In this document: piece after piece, positions 22,252-33,840 of the stretch
Layout of the letters: the number at the start of each line of letters is the position of its first letter
How positions within the stretch are numbered: the stretch's first letter is position 1
From: Shinisaurus crocodilurus
Lineage: Eukaryota > Chordata > Lepidosauria > Squamata > Shinisauridae
Length of the DNA stretch: 64,000 nt
Assembly (NCBI GenBank): GCA_021292165.1
Contig: CM037879.1
Span: forward strand, 288,026,272 to 288,090,271
Direction: 5' to 3'
Position numbers and translations under genes: made by a program
The notes under the pieces: generated by a model
Database searches by the model: none
What the model saw: the letters and a program-made list of their open reading frames with translations, nothing else
What the model was told of the DNA's origin: nothing

Positions 22252-23268
22252 CCACTCAGCAGGGTGGATAAAAATCAATGATTTTTTGATTTTTTTAAAA
22301 AAATAATCTGATTTTTTGGATTTAAATTGGATTTTTTTTAAAATAAAATGCTTTTTGAGGAAAAATCTATCCTAAAGATAGTTTTCTATTTAAGATACAT
22401 TATAGTCCAAAGGTTATTCATCATGAAATAAGGATTAGTTTTTAATTATGTAGCATGAGGCTGTATATTCATGCAACGTTTAAATTTTTTGGTAAATGAA
22501 TTCCATTAATCCATTCACAATGTCATGCTCTTCCAGAGGTTTCTGTAGGATTATTGGACAATTTTTCTGTCCAGAAGATATTATCACAGATGCTTGGTTT
22601 TACAGTTCTCAATACTGTGAATTTGTGTTTGTAGAGATCACGTGCCTCTTCTTCACAGCAAAATTGTAATAAAATAAACATACAGAGTTGAGAAAAAGAC
22701 CTTAATCCCATTGTTCCTTTGCAAATCTATGTACACAGAATCAACCCCTTACCTCCTAAGTGCTAATTTTCAAAAAATTCATTGAATAGATACATATGCT
22801 ATAATGTTATTGTTTTAGTTAAACATAACTATTTAAAGTGCTATTATTAAGGTAATGATTATTTTTCTCCTTCCAATAAAATACAGCAGAAAAGTTGTCT
22901 AAATATGAATGATTAACCTATTAAACTGGTGATAGTTCACCTCACAATAATTTCATAATTATCTATCTATGTGTTTCTAATAGTATAAACAAATCAATAT
23001 TTTTTTTGATATAACTGTAAAACTAATCTGAAAAGTTGTTATTCTAAAAATGAAGCATTCATCTGGTTGTAAATATTAATTATACCAGCAAGAATGAGTC
23101 TTTGGTAAGCTCTGAGTTGTGTAAAATATGTACAGTATTAAGCTTACAGTGAGGAAGAGTGCACTGGGTGGGGTGGGGGTCACATGATTAAATTGAGTCT
23201 TTCTGAGTAGTGATTTAAATCGTGATTTAAATCAAATTGATTTAAATCAAATCCGCCCAGCCACTCAG
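22252..23268. mobile_element. 1-kb hAT-type non-autonomous element with perfect 8-bp duplication
   Basis: Element 22260-23260 starts CAGGGTGGATAAAAATCAAT and ends ATCAAATCCGCCCAG. CCACTCAG occurs at 22252-22259 and 23261-23268. Subterminal regions carry repeated GATTTAAATCA motifs. The interior is AT-rich and has no coding potential I can recognise. A decayed relative lies at 36920-37095. Confidence 0.88.
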
Positions 23269-23316
23269 TCATTTAGATATCATAGCTTATCATAGTTGCA
23301 GGGAAGAAGTTGAGGG

Positions 23317-23750
23317 GGTGGGGAATGGAATGGGAAGGCACCCAGGAAGAAGGCATGGCTGATTGGCTGGAAAACAAAACTGGAGCACTCCACAGCGCAA
23401 GACTTTGTTGCAGGTCCTGCTTGTTCCCTCTATTTCTGATGTTCAGGCATGAGTGCTGTTGCTTATGTAGCCATAACCGCACCATCCATGTACAAGAGAG
23501 AGGTCTCTGCGAGCTTGGGGGAACCCCAAGATATTAAACAACAAACAGCCCCAAAACAGCCCAGTGAGGACAGAGTGTGCCCAGTGGCGACAGAATGTTG
23601 AGTGTCGGGTTGGGGGCGGGAGGCAGAAACCGGATGGGAGCGGGGAATGGAATTGCATATTGTGGAGGAAGGCATAGCTGACTGACCGGAACAGTAAACA
23701 GAAGCAACTCCACACTGCAGTATTTTCTTACAGGTCTCACTTATATATGT
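23317..23750. repeat. Diverged direct repeat, ~325-bp period
   Basis: GGGAATGGAATGGGAAGGCA ... AGAAGGCATGGCTGATTGGC ... CTCCACAGCGCAAGACTTTG recurs as GGGGAATGGAATTGCATATT ... GGAAGGCATAGCTGACTGAC ... CTCCACACTGCAGTATTTTC starting near 23640. Followed in both cases by CAGGTC(C/T)... sequence. Confidence 0.65.
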
Positions 23751-24860
23751 AAGAAAGCACTTCCCGTTGATCTTAAAAGACATGAAAGAACACAGGGGTG
23801 GATTAAAGACAATCTCTTAGGTAACCAGCACTTATAAGGCATGCAAGCAAAAATTTCTCTCCGCATGTTGCCAGAGAGCGAACATGACACCTAACTTCTA
23901 AAGAATGTGCTTTCTCTATCTTTGAAATTATTATGTGACTTTGCTACCATTAGGCCCTGTACATTTAGGGCTTTATAGGTCAGAAATATTTGTGCAGCTC
24001 CAGCCAACATTTGCAAGACAGTATTCACCAAAGGAACTATCCAATTGCTAGATTATTCACTTGTTGAACCCTTGAAAATATGAATACAGCAGCTGGGTGC
24101 AAGGAAATCTGAAACCTGCGTGGCTTGCATTGTAATAGTTTTGTTCACCATAAATGTAAACACACACACATCCCAGATGATACTTGGCTTAGAAGCTGAA
24201 CTGTGCATTATCTCCTCTCTCAGAGCACTGGAGCTATCACTGCAAAAACCTAGCATTCCTTTCTGAGCCTTGAATGGGGAGGGTGGGGAGAGAAGAGATC
24301 ATTAAATTATAATTTCTCTGCACAATTGGGATGAGGATTTCCTACCAACAGGATTAATGTGAGCACAAAAATCCAGACTAAAGCAGCTCAGCAGAGAGGA
24401 GAGCAGTTTAGTGTCTAGTAAATTTGATTGCTGTGAAAATCCTGACACATCATAATAGCAAAATCCTATTTACTGCAGCAAGCGGGATGGATAATACTGG
24501 TTAATACCAGGTATAGTGTGTGCCATCAACTCACAGCTTTACAGTCTGTCTGCTCATCTTACTTGAAGGTTAATACTCCTTGACAGGCTATGCAGTAAAC
24601 CGATGCTGCAAATGAAGCACTGATCCTACCAGCTGAAAACCCTGCCTGGAAATATAAGCCGTAGAGAGAGAAAAAAAGAAAGCAAAACTAATAGATACTA
24701 TTTCCATAATTCACAATTGCATTATCAGGAATCTGAACCAAAATACGCTTTGCAAAGACAGATCCTATTAGCCTGTGCAAAATTTACCTGTCAAGGGGGA
24801 AGAACCACCATTGTCCACCTTTTATCCCCAAAGGCAGATAAATCTAGTATCAAAATACAC
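23751..24860. other. AT-rich unique intronic sequence
   Basis: No element found. 24300-24490 is a candidate for conserved non-coding DNA by its composition only. Confidence 0.4.
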
Positions 24861-24952
24861 CAGTCTTCTTCAACATGGCCAATGACCATGCTGGCTGGGG
24901 ATGATGGGAGTTGTAGCCCAACACATCTGGGAGGTACCAGGTTGGGGAAGAC
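24861..24952. mobile_element. hAT-type hairpin element (family B), left arm deleted
   Basis: CAGTCTTCTTCAACATGGCC to CCAGGTTGGGGAAGACT. Only the right arm GATGATGGGAGTTGTAGCCC is complete. Confidence 0.7.
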
Positions 24953-26837
24953 TTAAATAAACCCTTGGAGTTGTGCAAACTGTAAATCAGCCTACTAATT
25001 TTTCCTAACTCATCCTGCTTTTAAGACCCAAGTTTTCAAAGAACCAGGAATTGGTGAGGTTTGGCTAGGAGGGGGGCAGCTAAAAGAGTAAAGCAGCAAA
25101 GAGGAGGGAACAGACATTATGTGTGTGTATCTATTATGTATTATATATTTAGGTATATTTACCTATTATGTATTTTTCATATGAAACGAGGAATGATTTG
25201 GGGATGCTTACGCTCACTTTTGCATAGTATATTGGGGTCTTATTGTTTCCAGGCTTATTACATGGCAGGTGGAAGCCCACTTTCCCCTACTGTAGCATTT
25301 CCAGTTGCCAGGGGAGCAAACACAAGTCACACACTAGCGGCTGAACAATTGGCAAATTCAAAGTCTGATTTAAATCCAGATATCCTAGGTCAATATCCAG
25401 TGGATTATCCGCTGAATGACATTGGCTCTAATTATGTACGTTCTGGCATGTGCGTTTGAAACACAGATGATGTGTTTTGTCTCAACTGCATGTGCATAAT
25501 TTTGAAACATACCAGGCCGGGGGTGGGTGGGTGGGTGGGTGGAATACTTGGTAATGACAGATTGCTGGTTCTCTTCAATATTTAGCATCTGCACTTTGGA
25601 AATGAAGTAATGACACAGCATAATGATGGAGTATCTGGGAGTGTTTTGCTGAGGTCTCCTGCTGAAGGAAAAGCGAGCGCTCCCATTTAGAGTGTCTTCA
25701 TTATTTCAATCTATTTTCCCATTGATTTGCCATTTCCCATACAAGAATGGCAATTAGCCCACTATGGGCTCCAACTGCATTGGAACCAGCCTTTTATACT
25801 GTCAGCTAGTAGGTTTTCATTCAACATTAAGGAAGAGAAGCAAACTCATACAATTTCATCCTCCGCTATTGTGCGCTAGTGCTGAAAGCTCAGAGGACTG
25901 CTCTGATATCAACGTGAATCAGGAGAATTGGATCATATTTCCTCTGGGTCTGAAGAGGAAAGTGTCCCTTTAGCACTGATGAATAAATCTCTCTCTTGAA
26001 ATCTAATGTGGGAAACTCTTAAATAACGAGTTTATAGCCTGAGCAGATATACTGCATGGGAAGGTTATTCTTTAACTCCTTTGTTAAACTATTCCATCTT
26101 GCTTAGCTGCCATGGGTGGTGCAATAACTCACAACTTATATGCCATCACTGACCTACAAATACCAGCAGCTGTTTGGGGAATCACTTTCTTTCTTTCCTT
26201 CTTTCTTTAAGTATCAAGGGGTTTGCTGGTTTTTGTTTTTGTTTTGCACATAAACCATATTTATGGATGGCTGTTGCCCCTGAGAACAGAATTGTTTATG
26301 TTTCAGTACCACAGCTGTCACTGATGCAGAGTCACTTTGCCCGGTATAATCCTCACCAAAAGGTTGGTGCATCTTCACTCCAGCCTCTGAAATATTTTCA
26401 AAGTGACAGCCGTCATCCGGCAGTGAATATGTATAATAACTCTGCTCTAGAAGGAGTACCCTGTACTGACACTAATCTGTTCTGTTGTCATCTTCCGTTA
26501 TTATCAATGACTGTGGTGGTGTCCCTGCTGCAGAGAGAAACGTGAATATGAAATGCTATATTGAAAAGGGAAAAGCTAATAAAAAGAGCCAATTAATTAT
26601 ACAGAGGAGCTCTGACACTTAGTGATACGATATACACAAATGCCACCTCGCAGGAATCAAGGTGCTTTATCTAAGAATCAGTTTAGGATTAAATTAGCAT
26701 TCGTTGCCAATATGATCAGTCCTTGCTTGGTTGCTTTTTGTTTTAAGAAGTATCTGAGCTTGAGCCTCCCTGGAAAGCACAGCTTCTGCGTGGTAATACT
26801 GGGTATGCACTTTGATCACAGCACACTGATCATAGCA
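24953..26837. other. Mostly unique intronic sequence
   Basis: Contains the GGGT repeat and a (TTTC)n run near 26190-26212. Open frames at 25061-25459 and 26174-26545 have no family resemblance or splice context. Confidence 0.4.
25520..25542. repeat. (GGGT)n microsatellite
   Basis: About five GGGT units; G-rich on plus. Confidence 0.8.
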
Positions 26838-27045
26838 TGGCCACAGCTCAGTGGCAGAGCACACACTCTGCATGCAGGAGGTTCTAGATTCAATCCATGG
26901 CATCTCTGGCTAGGGCTAGGAAAGAAATCCTGGAGAGCCGACGCCAGTCAGTGTTGACAATACTGCGCTACATGGACCAGTGGTCAGACTCATAAAAAGA
27001 ATGAATGAATGGCTCAGTATAAGGCAGTTCCCTGTGTTTCACTAA
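26838..27045 (+). mobile_element. Second tRNA-derived SINE family
   Basis: CCACAGCTCAGTGGCAGAGC, CTGCATGCAGGAGGTTCTAG, ATCTCTGGCTAGGGCTAGG and CGCCAGTCAGTGTTGACAAT. The tail is split by a short AATG repeat. Confidence 0.77.
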
Positions 27046-27184
27046 CCACCATGCCATACTGTCTCTCTTCTTCACAAGCAAAATTGGGCAAAATGCTTAT
27101 GGCACCTTGACTAAAATTTGAGTGTGCCATCCATTTTAGATGGAAGTGCATAACAGCATCAAGCAGTGATAAGAAACCTCCAGA

Positions 27185-27355
27185 GGCCTGTGGCTCACGC
27201 TGGCTCAGCTTGTCTGAGCGTGGAAAGCTAAGCAGGGTCAGGCCTGGTTATTACTTGGATGGGAGACCCCCTCCTCTAGTTTCCTGCATTGAGCAGGGGG
27301 CTGGACTCGATGGCCTAGTAGGCCCCTTCCAACTCGATGATCTATGAATCTATGT
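27185..27355 (+). mobile_element. 5S rRNA-headed, CR1-tailed SINE
   Basis: The head contains GGAAAGCTAAGCAGGGTCAG and ACTTGGATGGGAGACC, the internal promoter region of vertebrate 5S rRNA (A box to C box). The tail from TTTCCTGCATTGAGCAGGGG to CCTTCCAACTCGATGATC is the 3' end of CR1, as in the CR1 copies at 10624-11232 and 41655-42420. It is the best-preserved head in the window. Confidence 0.85.
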
Positions 27356-27499
27356 TAAAGAAGTCCAGGTGGTAGTTGTTGGAATTGTTGGAGGGCTTCT
27401 TTATCAAATGGGACATCCCATCACTATTGCTGATACCCCTGCCTTTCTGGAAGTCAAAACATTCATTTTTTAAAATGTTTGACTGTTCCCTATTAGGGT

Positions 27500-28035
27500 T
27501 GCAGCACATATCCAGAGACAATGCAGGGATTGGGCCCAGTCTTCCTGCAGCGGAGGACCTGGAAATGGATTCAGAGGAAGAGGGGGAGGACAGGGAGCTG
27601 GAAGGGGGGGGGGGAGCAGCACCTGGCTCTTCAAGGCTGAGAGCTTTAGAGACAGACTACAGGTGGGATAGAGTGGGGCGTTGTCAGATTCCATGGGAAA
27701 GCAGGCTGAGCTCTCTGATGGGGATGGGAGGAGGGTTATCCAGCATCACAGACCTCCGAGTCAGGAGGAGGGAACAGCTGATTGGCTCTTAAGTATAAGG
27801 ACCCACCTTAGGGGAAGTGTCTGGGGGACTGGTTGGCCCTGGGAGGGGAACTCCTCAGTTTGGAATCGACTTCTCAGCTAGGAAGCACTAACTTCCTAAA
27901 TGGCTGTTATTCTAACTAGCCTGTGGCTAGTTGTGACTGACTCTGCAAATCACTCCTTTTGTAATTCAAAGCCAGACTGCTAGGCTGGCTTGAATAAAGC
28001 TTTTCAGTTAGAAGCCTGCAGGTGGATTCTTCTCT
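27500..28035 (+). mobile_element. Possible solo LTR remnant
   Basis: The stretch has the signals of an LTR in order: a purine-rich upstream part with poly(G), TTAAGTATAAGGACCC as TATA-like box near 27790, and TGAATAAAGCTTTTC as poly(A) signal at 27993-27998, about 200 bp apart. No internal retroelement genes, primer-binding site or target duplication were identified. The edges are approximate. Confidence 0.4.
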
Positions 28036-28109
28036 GGAAGGAGGAGGAGGGAGTTTCGCCTTCAAAAGGCAAGTGGCCAGGGCGGCTCAGCCTCAGAGTA
28101 CCTCCCCCC

Positions 28110-28337
28110 CGGCTCAGAGTACCTTTTCCCAGCTTCAGCTGGTATGTCAACTACAGCCTCTCCTGGACAGGGACAGCTTGGCCACAGTGGTACAGGAGCT
28201 AGTAACCTCAAGGCTGGATTGCTGCAACATCCTCTATGTGGGGCTGCCATTAAGGTTGGTCTGGAAGCTGCAGCTAGTGCACAATGCAGCAGCTTGGGTG
28301 TTATCAGGAGCTGCTCCTTTTCAGCATGTGAGCAATG
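28110..28337 (+). mobile_element. L2 LINE fragment, left half of a split copy
   Basis: Matches the RT C-terminal part of the L2 copy at 56670-57610: the segments for QLQPLLDRDSLATVVQ, then SRLDCCNILYVGLPLR and LVHNAAAW are recognisable. It breaks off near 28338, where the RTE-like LINE begins, and resumes at 32236. A short direct repeat (CTCAGAGTACCT) occurs just upstream at 28090 and 28115. Confidence 0.75.
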
Positions 28338-28972
28338 CCGTCGGGAGCTATGTACTCCCAGTAGGGTCACCCATGGCGGTAAGGTCCGGGGAGAGGAACC
28401 AGACAAAGAACGATCCAAAACATAAAGTCCTCAACGGCAGAACAGGCGGAAGATAATTAAACCTAAATTACAACGGCTGTGAAGGCGGATGAAGGCTGCA
28501 GCAGAGAATGGTTTTCCAATCGTCAGGGTAACCGTGCCATTGGATCTCTGCCGTACTCTTGTCAAGTTTGTGTGGTGATTCGTTGTGCACCGATCTCCCC
28601 ACATAAAACAGTTTCACGCACAGGCGTCTTCCAACCCAACCCATCCAACCCAACCCAACCAAACAAACATAAAAAAAGTCCCATGGCGACTGGCGAACGG
28701 CGACGGGGGCAGGACTGTGAATCTGGAAGCCCCTAGCCATGGACCAGCACATGGGCGGTGGATGCAGACTCAGTCGCCCTGTTCAAGGAACGAGGTAGTC
28801 GAGCAGCTCGGCAGCTGTATCCATGACTGAGCAGCCCTATTTAGGATCCACTCTGCTCACCCCGTGTGGGGAGGGGGCTAGAAAAGGTGCCCTAAACATA
28901 GTCTACCTCTTTCTCCCCTGACTGGATTACCGCGTCCAGTGGGGTCACCATTTTAGCGGTCGAAAAAGACAT

Positions 28973-29923
28973 TTGAATTTTGGAACATGGAATATACGGA
29001 CATTGCTGGATAACATAGATAGTGAACGCCCTGAGCGTAGGACTGCTATTATTGCAAGGGAGCTGAGACGGTTTAAAATTGACATAGCAGCACTTCAAGA
29101 AACTCGAAGGGCAGGAGAGGGACAGTTGAAAAGAAAAAGGAGGTTATACCTTCTTCTGGAAAGGACTACCTGAGCAGGACCGACGAATACATGGAGTAGG
29201 CTTTGCCATCAAAAATGAACTAGTGAACTCTTTGTCAGAAGTTCCTACTGGCATTAACGAACGCCTGATAACTCTTCGATTAAAGCTCGCCAATAACCAA
29301 CAGGTAACTATTTTGAGCGCTTATGCACCAACATTAGATGCTGATGATGACATCAAGGAAAGTTTTTATAGCCAGTTGGACACTCTCCTGTCAGAGATAC
29401 CTGGGCGATTTTAACGCAAGAGTCGGGCGTGACTCTGATTTATGGCCAGAAACTATTGGAAAAGACGGAGTTGGTAATAGCAACCGGAACGGACTCTTAC
29501 TTTTGTCTATATGTGCAGAGCATAATCTCACTATTACAAACACGCTCTTTCGACAAAAGAATAAGCTTAAAACATCATGGCAGCACCCACGGTCAAAGCA
29601 CTGGCATCTTCTGGATTATGTAATTGTCCGTGTTAGAGATCGCCGCGATGTACTTCTTACTAGGGCCATGGTGAGTGCCGACGACTGCTGGACAGACCAC
29701 CGACTAATCCGGTCCACAATGGTTATCAACATTGCTCCCCAACGTAGGCTTCAAGGAAGGAAACCAAGGCGTAAAATGAACATCCAAGTCCTTCAAGATC
29801 CTATTAAGCAAACTCGTCTTCAATCACTTCTTAAGGAACATCTACCTACGGAACCTCCTGACAACATTGAGGACCATTGGTCTAAGCTGAAAACCTCCAT
29901 TACTGCATCACTGCAGCTTGTGA
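28973..29923 (+). pseudogene. AP-type endonuclease region of the RTE-like LINE (frameshifted)
   Basis: The domain begins with GTWNIRTLLD near 28979 and continues with a QETR motif, GDFNARVGRD at about 29404, then HWHLLDYVIVR and a TDHRL motif near 29695. These are the expected catalytic landmarks of LINE APE-like endonucleases, which nick target DNA for target-primed reverse transcription. The frame shifts near 29150, near 29395 and near 29925, so no intact protein can be made. Downstream frame 29925-31720 carries the reverse transcriptase. Confidence 0.85.
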
Positions 29924-29924
29924 A

Positions 29925-31781
29925 CAAACTATTGGATATGAAACTAAGAAACATCAGGATTGGTTTGATGAAAATGATAATGAGATTAAATATATAATTG
30001 ACCAAAAAAGGAAAGCCTTCCAAATATGGCAAAATGATATTAACTGCGCTGCCAAGAAAAAAACCTACGCTAGCACAAAGGCTGAGGTCCAAAGAAGAAC
30101 AAGAGAACTTAAGAACGCTTGGTGGAAAAAGAAAGCTGAGGAAATTCAGCAACTTGCAGAATCTCATGATGCACGGGGCTTTTTTAAGGCCACAAGGGCC
30201 ATTTATGGACCAAAAACCTATGGTACAAACCCTTTACAATCAAAAGATGGCACCAAACTCTTAAAAGACAAAGAGTCTATTGCACTGCGTTGGAAAGAGC
30301 ATTATTATGACCTTTTAAATCGTAAATCTAAGGTGGATAATGAGATTTTTTCGCAAATCCCACAAAAAGAAATTAAAGAGGAACTTGCAATACTCCCCAC
30401 TTTGGATGAAGTAAAAAAAGCCATTAATCAAATGAAGAACAACAAAGCTAGTGGACCAGATGGGATTCCTGCTGAAATCTTTAAAGAAGGGGGCCCCGAA
30501 CTTGTACAACATCTTCATAAACTCATTGAAAAAATCTGGATAAGAGAAGAGATCCCAGAAGACTTCAGGGATGCCATAATTATCACCCTCTTTAAGAAGG
30601 GTGATAGAACAGACTGTGGAAACTATCGGGGCATTTCTCTCTTAGCAACCGCAGGTAAAATATTTGCTAGGATACTCGCAAACCGTCTTCTATCTATTTC
30701 AGAAGAGATCCTCCCTGAAACTCAATATGGTTTCCGCCCCTCTAGAGGGACAGTAGACATGATTTTTACTGCACGTCAGCTCCAAGAAAAATGCCGGGAG
30801 CAAAATCAACCCCTTTATATGGCATTTATCGATTTGGCTAAGGCCTTTGATACTGTAGACCATACAGCTCTCTGGACTATCCTTATGAAAATTGGATGCC
30901 CCAATAAATTTGTGAATATCTTGCGACTTCTCCATGACAACATGACGGCAATGGTTTTGGACAACAACGGCTCTCATGGTGCTCCATTTAAAGTGGGATC
31001 AGGTGTTAAACAGGGATATGTTATCGCCCCAACATTATTTGCCATTTTCATCGCCATGGTTTTACATCTTGTCAAGGGGAAACTTCCCACTGGTGTGGAA
31101 ATTATATATCGAACAGATGGAAAGCTTTTTAATCTCAGCAGGCTGAAAGCAAAAAGTAAGGTAATTACAACCTCCGTTGTGGAACTTCAGTATGCTGATG
31201 ATAATGTGGTCTCCGCACATTCAGAGGATGATCTCCAAACTATCCTAAATGCTTTTGCAGAAGCATACGAAAAACTTGGTCTCTCACTTAACATCAAAAA
31301 AACCAAAGTGCTTCATCAGCAAGTGCAAGCTAACCCTTTGGTGATGCCATCTATCCAGCTTGGCGGGACAATACTGGAAAATGTCGATCATTTTCTCTAT
31401 CTTGGCAGCTATCTTTCTGTTACAGCTAACATCGACAGTGAAATCCAGCATTGTTTGAGCTCCGCAAGTGCCGCATCTTCTCGAATGAAACATAGAGTGT
31501 TCGAGGATCGGGATATTTGTAAGAAGACCAAAACACTGGTTTATGAAGCCATTGTATTACCAACTTTATTGTATGCCTGCGAAACATGGACTATCTATAA
31601 ACGTCACTTCCACCTCCTTGAAAGGTTTCATCAACGTTGCCTCCGGAAAATCCTGCGAATTACTTGGGAAGATAGACGAACAAATGTCAGTGTACTGGAA
31701 GAAGCAAAGACCACTAGCATTGAAAAAAATGATCCTTCAACGCCAACTTCAGTGGACCGGTCATGTTGTTCGAATGCCTGA
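29925..31781 (+). pseudogene. Reverse transcriptase region of the RTE-like LINE
   Basis: An open frame of about 600 codons runs from about 29925; its first ATG is at 30333. It contains the thumb-proximal motif NKASGPDGIPAEIF, the palm motif FIDLAKAFDTVDH, and the catalytic YADD box at 31191-31202. These mark a LINE reverse transcriptase that would copy its RNA at the nicked target. The last codons before the stop at 31779-31781 are out of frame: a run of seven A at about 31720 appears to have gained or lost a base, and the true C-terminus (QLQWTGHVVRMPD) continues in another frame. Apart from that the RT core is uninterrupted. Confidence 0.88.
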
Positions 31782-32142
31782 CTGCCGTCTCCCAAAGCAG
31801 TTACTTTACTCCCAACTCAAGGATGGAAAGCGGAATATCGGTGGTCAATATAAGAGGTTTAAAGATGTTCATAAGGCTAATCTAAAAAAAATGCAATATA
31901 AACATCGAAAACTGGGAAGCTCTGGCCCATGAACGATCTAAATGGAGGTTGGCCTTTCACAAGGTTCCATGGACTTTGAAGAAGCCCGAGTGCAAGGTGA
32001 AAGGGAGAAACGTGCTAAGCGAAAAGCACGTCAAATGAATCCTTTACAGGACCATCTTCTATCTGGTAACCTGTGTCCTCACTGTGGGAAGCTGTATGGA
32101 TCTAGAATTGGCCTCCACAGTCACTTACGGACCCATCGCTAG
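31722..32142 (+). pseudogene. C-terminal region with C2H2 zinc finger of the RTE-like LINE
   Basis: This continuation of the LINE protein shifts frame near 31720, 31895 and 31955. It ends with a C2H2-type motif, LCPHCGKLYGSRIGLHSHL followed by RTHR and a stop at 32140-32142. The spacing C-x2-C-x12-H-x3-H fits a single zinc finger, presumably for nucleic-acid binding. The last frame, from about 31955 to the stop, is open. Confidence 0.75.
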
Positions 32143-32235
32143 AGTCTACACAATCTTCTTTAGAATTTCCTCCTTTTATCCCGGAAGACAATCTTACTCG
32201 GTCACGAGTGATCGCCTGATGATGACATGCCAATA

Positions 32236-32757
32236 CACTTCCTTGGTGCAGGAAGTGTATTGGCTGCCTATGTGCGACAGGGCCAGGCCTAAGGTTTTGT
32301 TATTGAAGTATAAAACCCTCAGCAACTTAGGACAAGGAAACCTGAAAGCAAGGCTTCTCCCTTATCAACCTGCCCAGTCAATGAAGTCACTAAATGAGAA
32401 ACCTGGTGGTTCCACATGGACCTGACCAGAGGTCTGTTTAGAGTCCATTCAGAGTAGAGCTTTCTGTGTCCTCCTGGCTCCCTCTCTGTGGAATTCACTG
32501 CCAGTTGATGTCAGGCAGGCTCCAACGTTGCTCTGTCTTTGGCGTCTGCTGAAGATATTTCTATTTAAGCAAGCCTTCCCCAAGTAAAAGACCATCCGTG
32601 GTCGTATTGGTGCAATTTGATTTTAAATATTTTTATCCTTTGTATTTTGATCCCCACCCCACCACTGTTCACCACTTGGGAATATTTTTCCCAAGCAGAG
32701 TGGTTTATAAGTACAGTGGTTTATGAATGCTGCTAATACATAATAAAAAATAAACAT
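32236..32757 (+). mobile_element. L2 LINE fragment, right half of a split copy
   Basis: Resumes the L2 reading after the RTE-like LINE (YWLPMCDRARPKVLLL, then KYKTLSNLGQGN). It continues through the L2 3' untranslated region (CTGTGGAATTCACTGCC and the run TTTAAGCAAGCCTTCC) and ends near a TTTATAAG/AATAAAAAATAAAC tail. With 28110-28337 it reconstructs one ordinary L2 3' end. Confidence 0.75.
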
Positions 32758-33402
32758 ATGTTAAGAAAGCCCCATAACAGATTGCAGGGATACTTACTGA
32801 TATTTTACCATATTTTCTCCTGGCAACAAAATTTATTTTTCTCTCCCCACCTTCCTTGTTCTTTTTCCTTTTTCTCTCCTTTGAGTATTCTTAACGTTGA
32901 GCCAGAATAAGAATTCTGTGAAACTCAAAACCTATCTACCTGATTTGTGGCAGACAAACAAGGGGCAAGACAAACAAGCTATCCCACCATAACAGCCCCC
33001 TTAAGTTCTTTAAAGCAAAAAAGCCAAAGTATAACAAATATTAGGCAGGAGAACAATATCAAGAAGTCACGTGAGAATCACCCTTAGAGAAGTGGACTAC
33101 TTTCTGGTCCAAACCATCCATGCATCTAATCCGAACAGCCAGGCAACCCAGAATAGCCCTTACTGGCTGGACCACAAGTGTGGAACTCCTTCCTGTGGAA
33201 GGCATACCAAAATGCAAGCCTCTGCATTTTCTGAAAAAGTTGCCAGGCTTCTCAATTTTGAGATGACTTTGTGAGCCACTGAAAGAGGGCAATGTTGGCG
33301 CTGTGTGGTTGCTTTACATCAACCCTAAACATGAAGGAGAAGACGCTATGAAAAGCTTTCTGATTTACAAAGTCCTTCTCTCTCTTCCCCCTGTTCCACA
33401 CA

Positions 33403-33480
33403 TTTATTTATTATTTATTTAGAAGATGAATTTCAGTCAAATGACCCTCAAGATGGCTTACAAAAGACTGTAATAATACA
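33403..33480 (-). mobile_element. LINE 3' tail fragment, minus
   Basis: TTTATTTATTATTTATTTAG and CAAATGACCCTCAAGATGGC form an antisense LINE terminus. Confidence 0.5.
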
Positions 33481-33840
33481 CACACATCCCGATCCCACTC
33501 CACCCAGCAGCCCTGGCTAAGACATGTGACCCAAGCAGGCTTCCCAGGGCAACTGGCAGAGCGGAATTCTTTTTGGCAGGGGTGGATGGGAAGCAAACTC
33601 CCTGAAGCTGCTCCTTCTCTGGCCAATGGATGGGACCAGGTTGGTCTTCACCTTGCTACAATGTTCTTCCTGGGAGGCTGTCGCCTTCGGTCCCCTAGCT
33701 GGCGGCAGAGGCCATAGTGCGCTTCCCATCAGCACTGCACTTCCCATCAGCACTGCACATTTAAAACCTAGCCAAAAACTAAGTGCCTAACAGGAATTAA
33801 CAGCAAAGCCCTTCATTAAAAGGAGAATAAGCTCTCTCAC

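Larger units (their letters stand above)
28338..32235 (+). mobile_element. Near full-length RTE-like non-LTR retrotransposon
   Basis: About 3.9 kb with a GC-rich 5' leader (28338-28970), an AP-type endonuclease region, a reverse transcriptase region and a C-terminal zinc-finger segment, ending in TGATGATGA rather than poly(A). The C-terminal part after the RT contains a W-x-GHVVRMPD motif, typical of RTE-like LINEs. It is not the BovB type, so the clade is uncertain. Several frameshifts break the coding region. The element is flanked on both sides by L2 sequence that joins into one L2 copy, so it is a nested insertion. No clean target duplication was found; CATG occurs at both junctions. Confidence 0.8.

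Noticed and set aside
27185..27280. 5S rRNA gene
   Set aside because: Matches only the internal promoter part of 5S and is fused to a CR1 tail. The same structure occurs five times, so it is a SINE.
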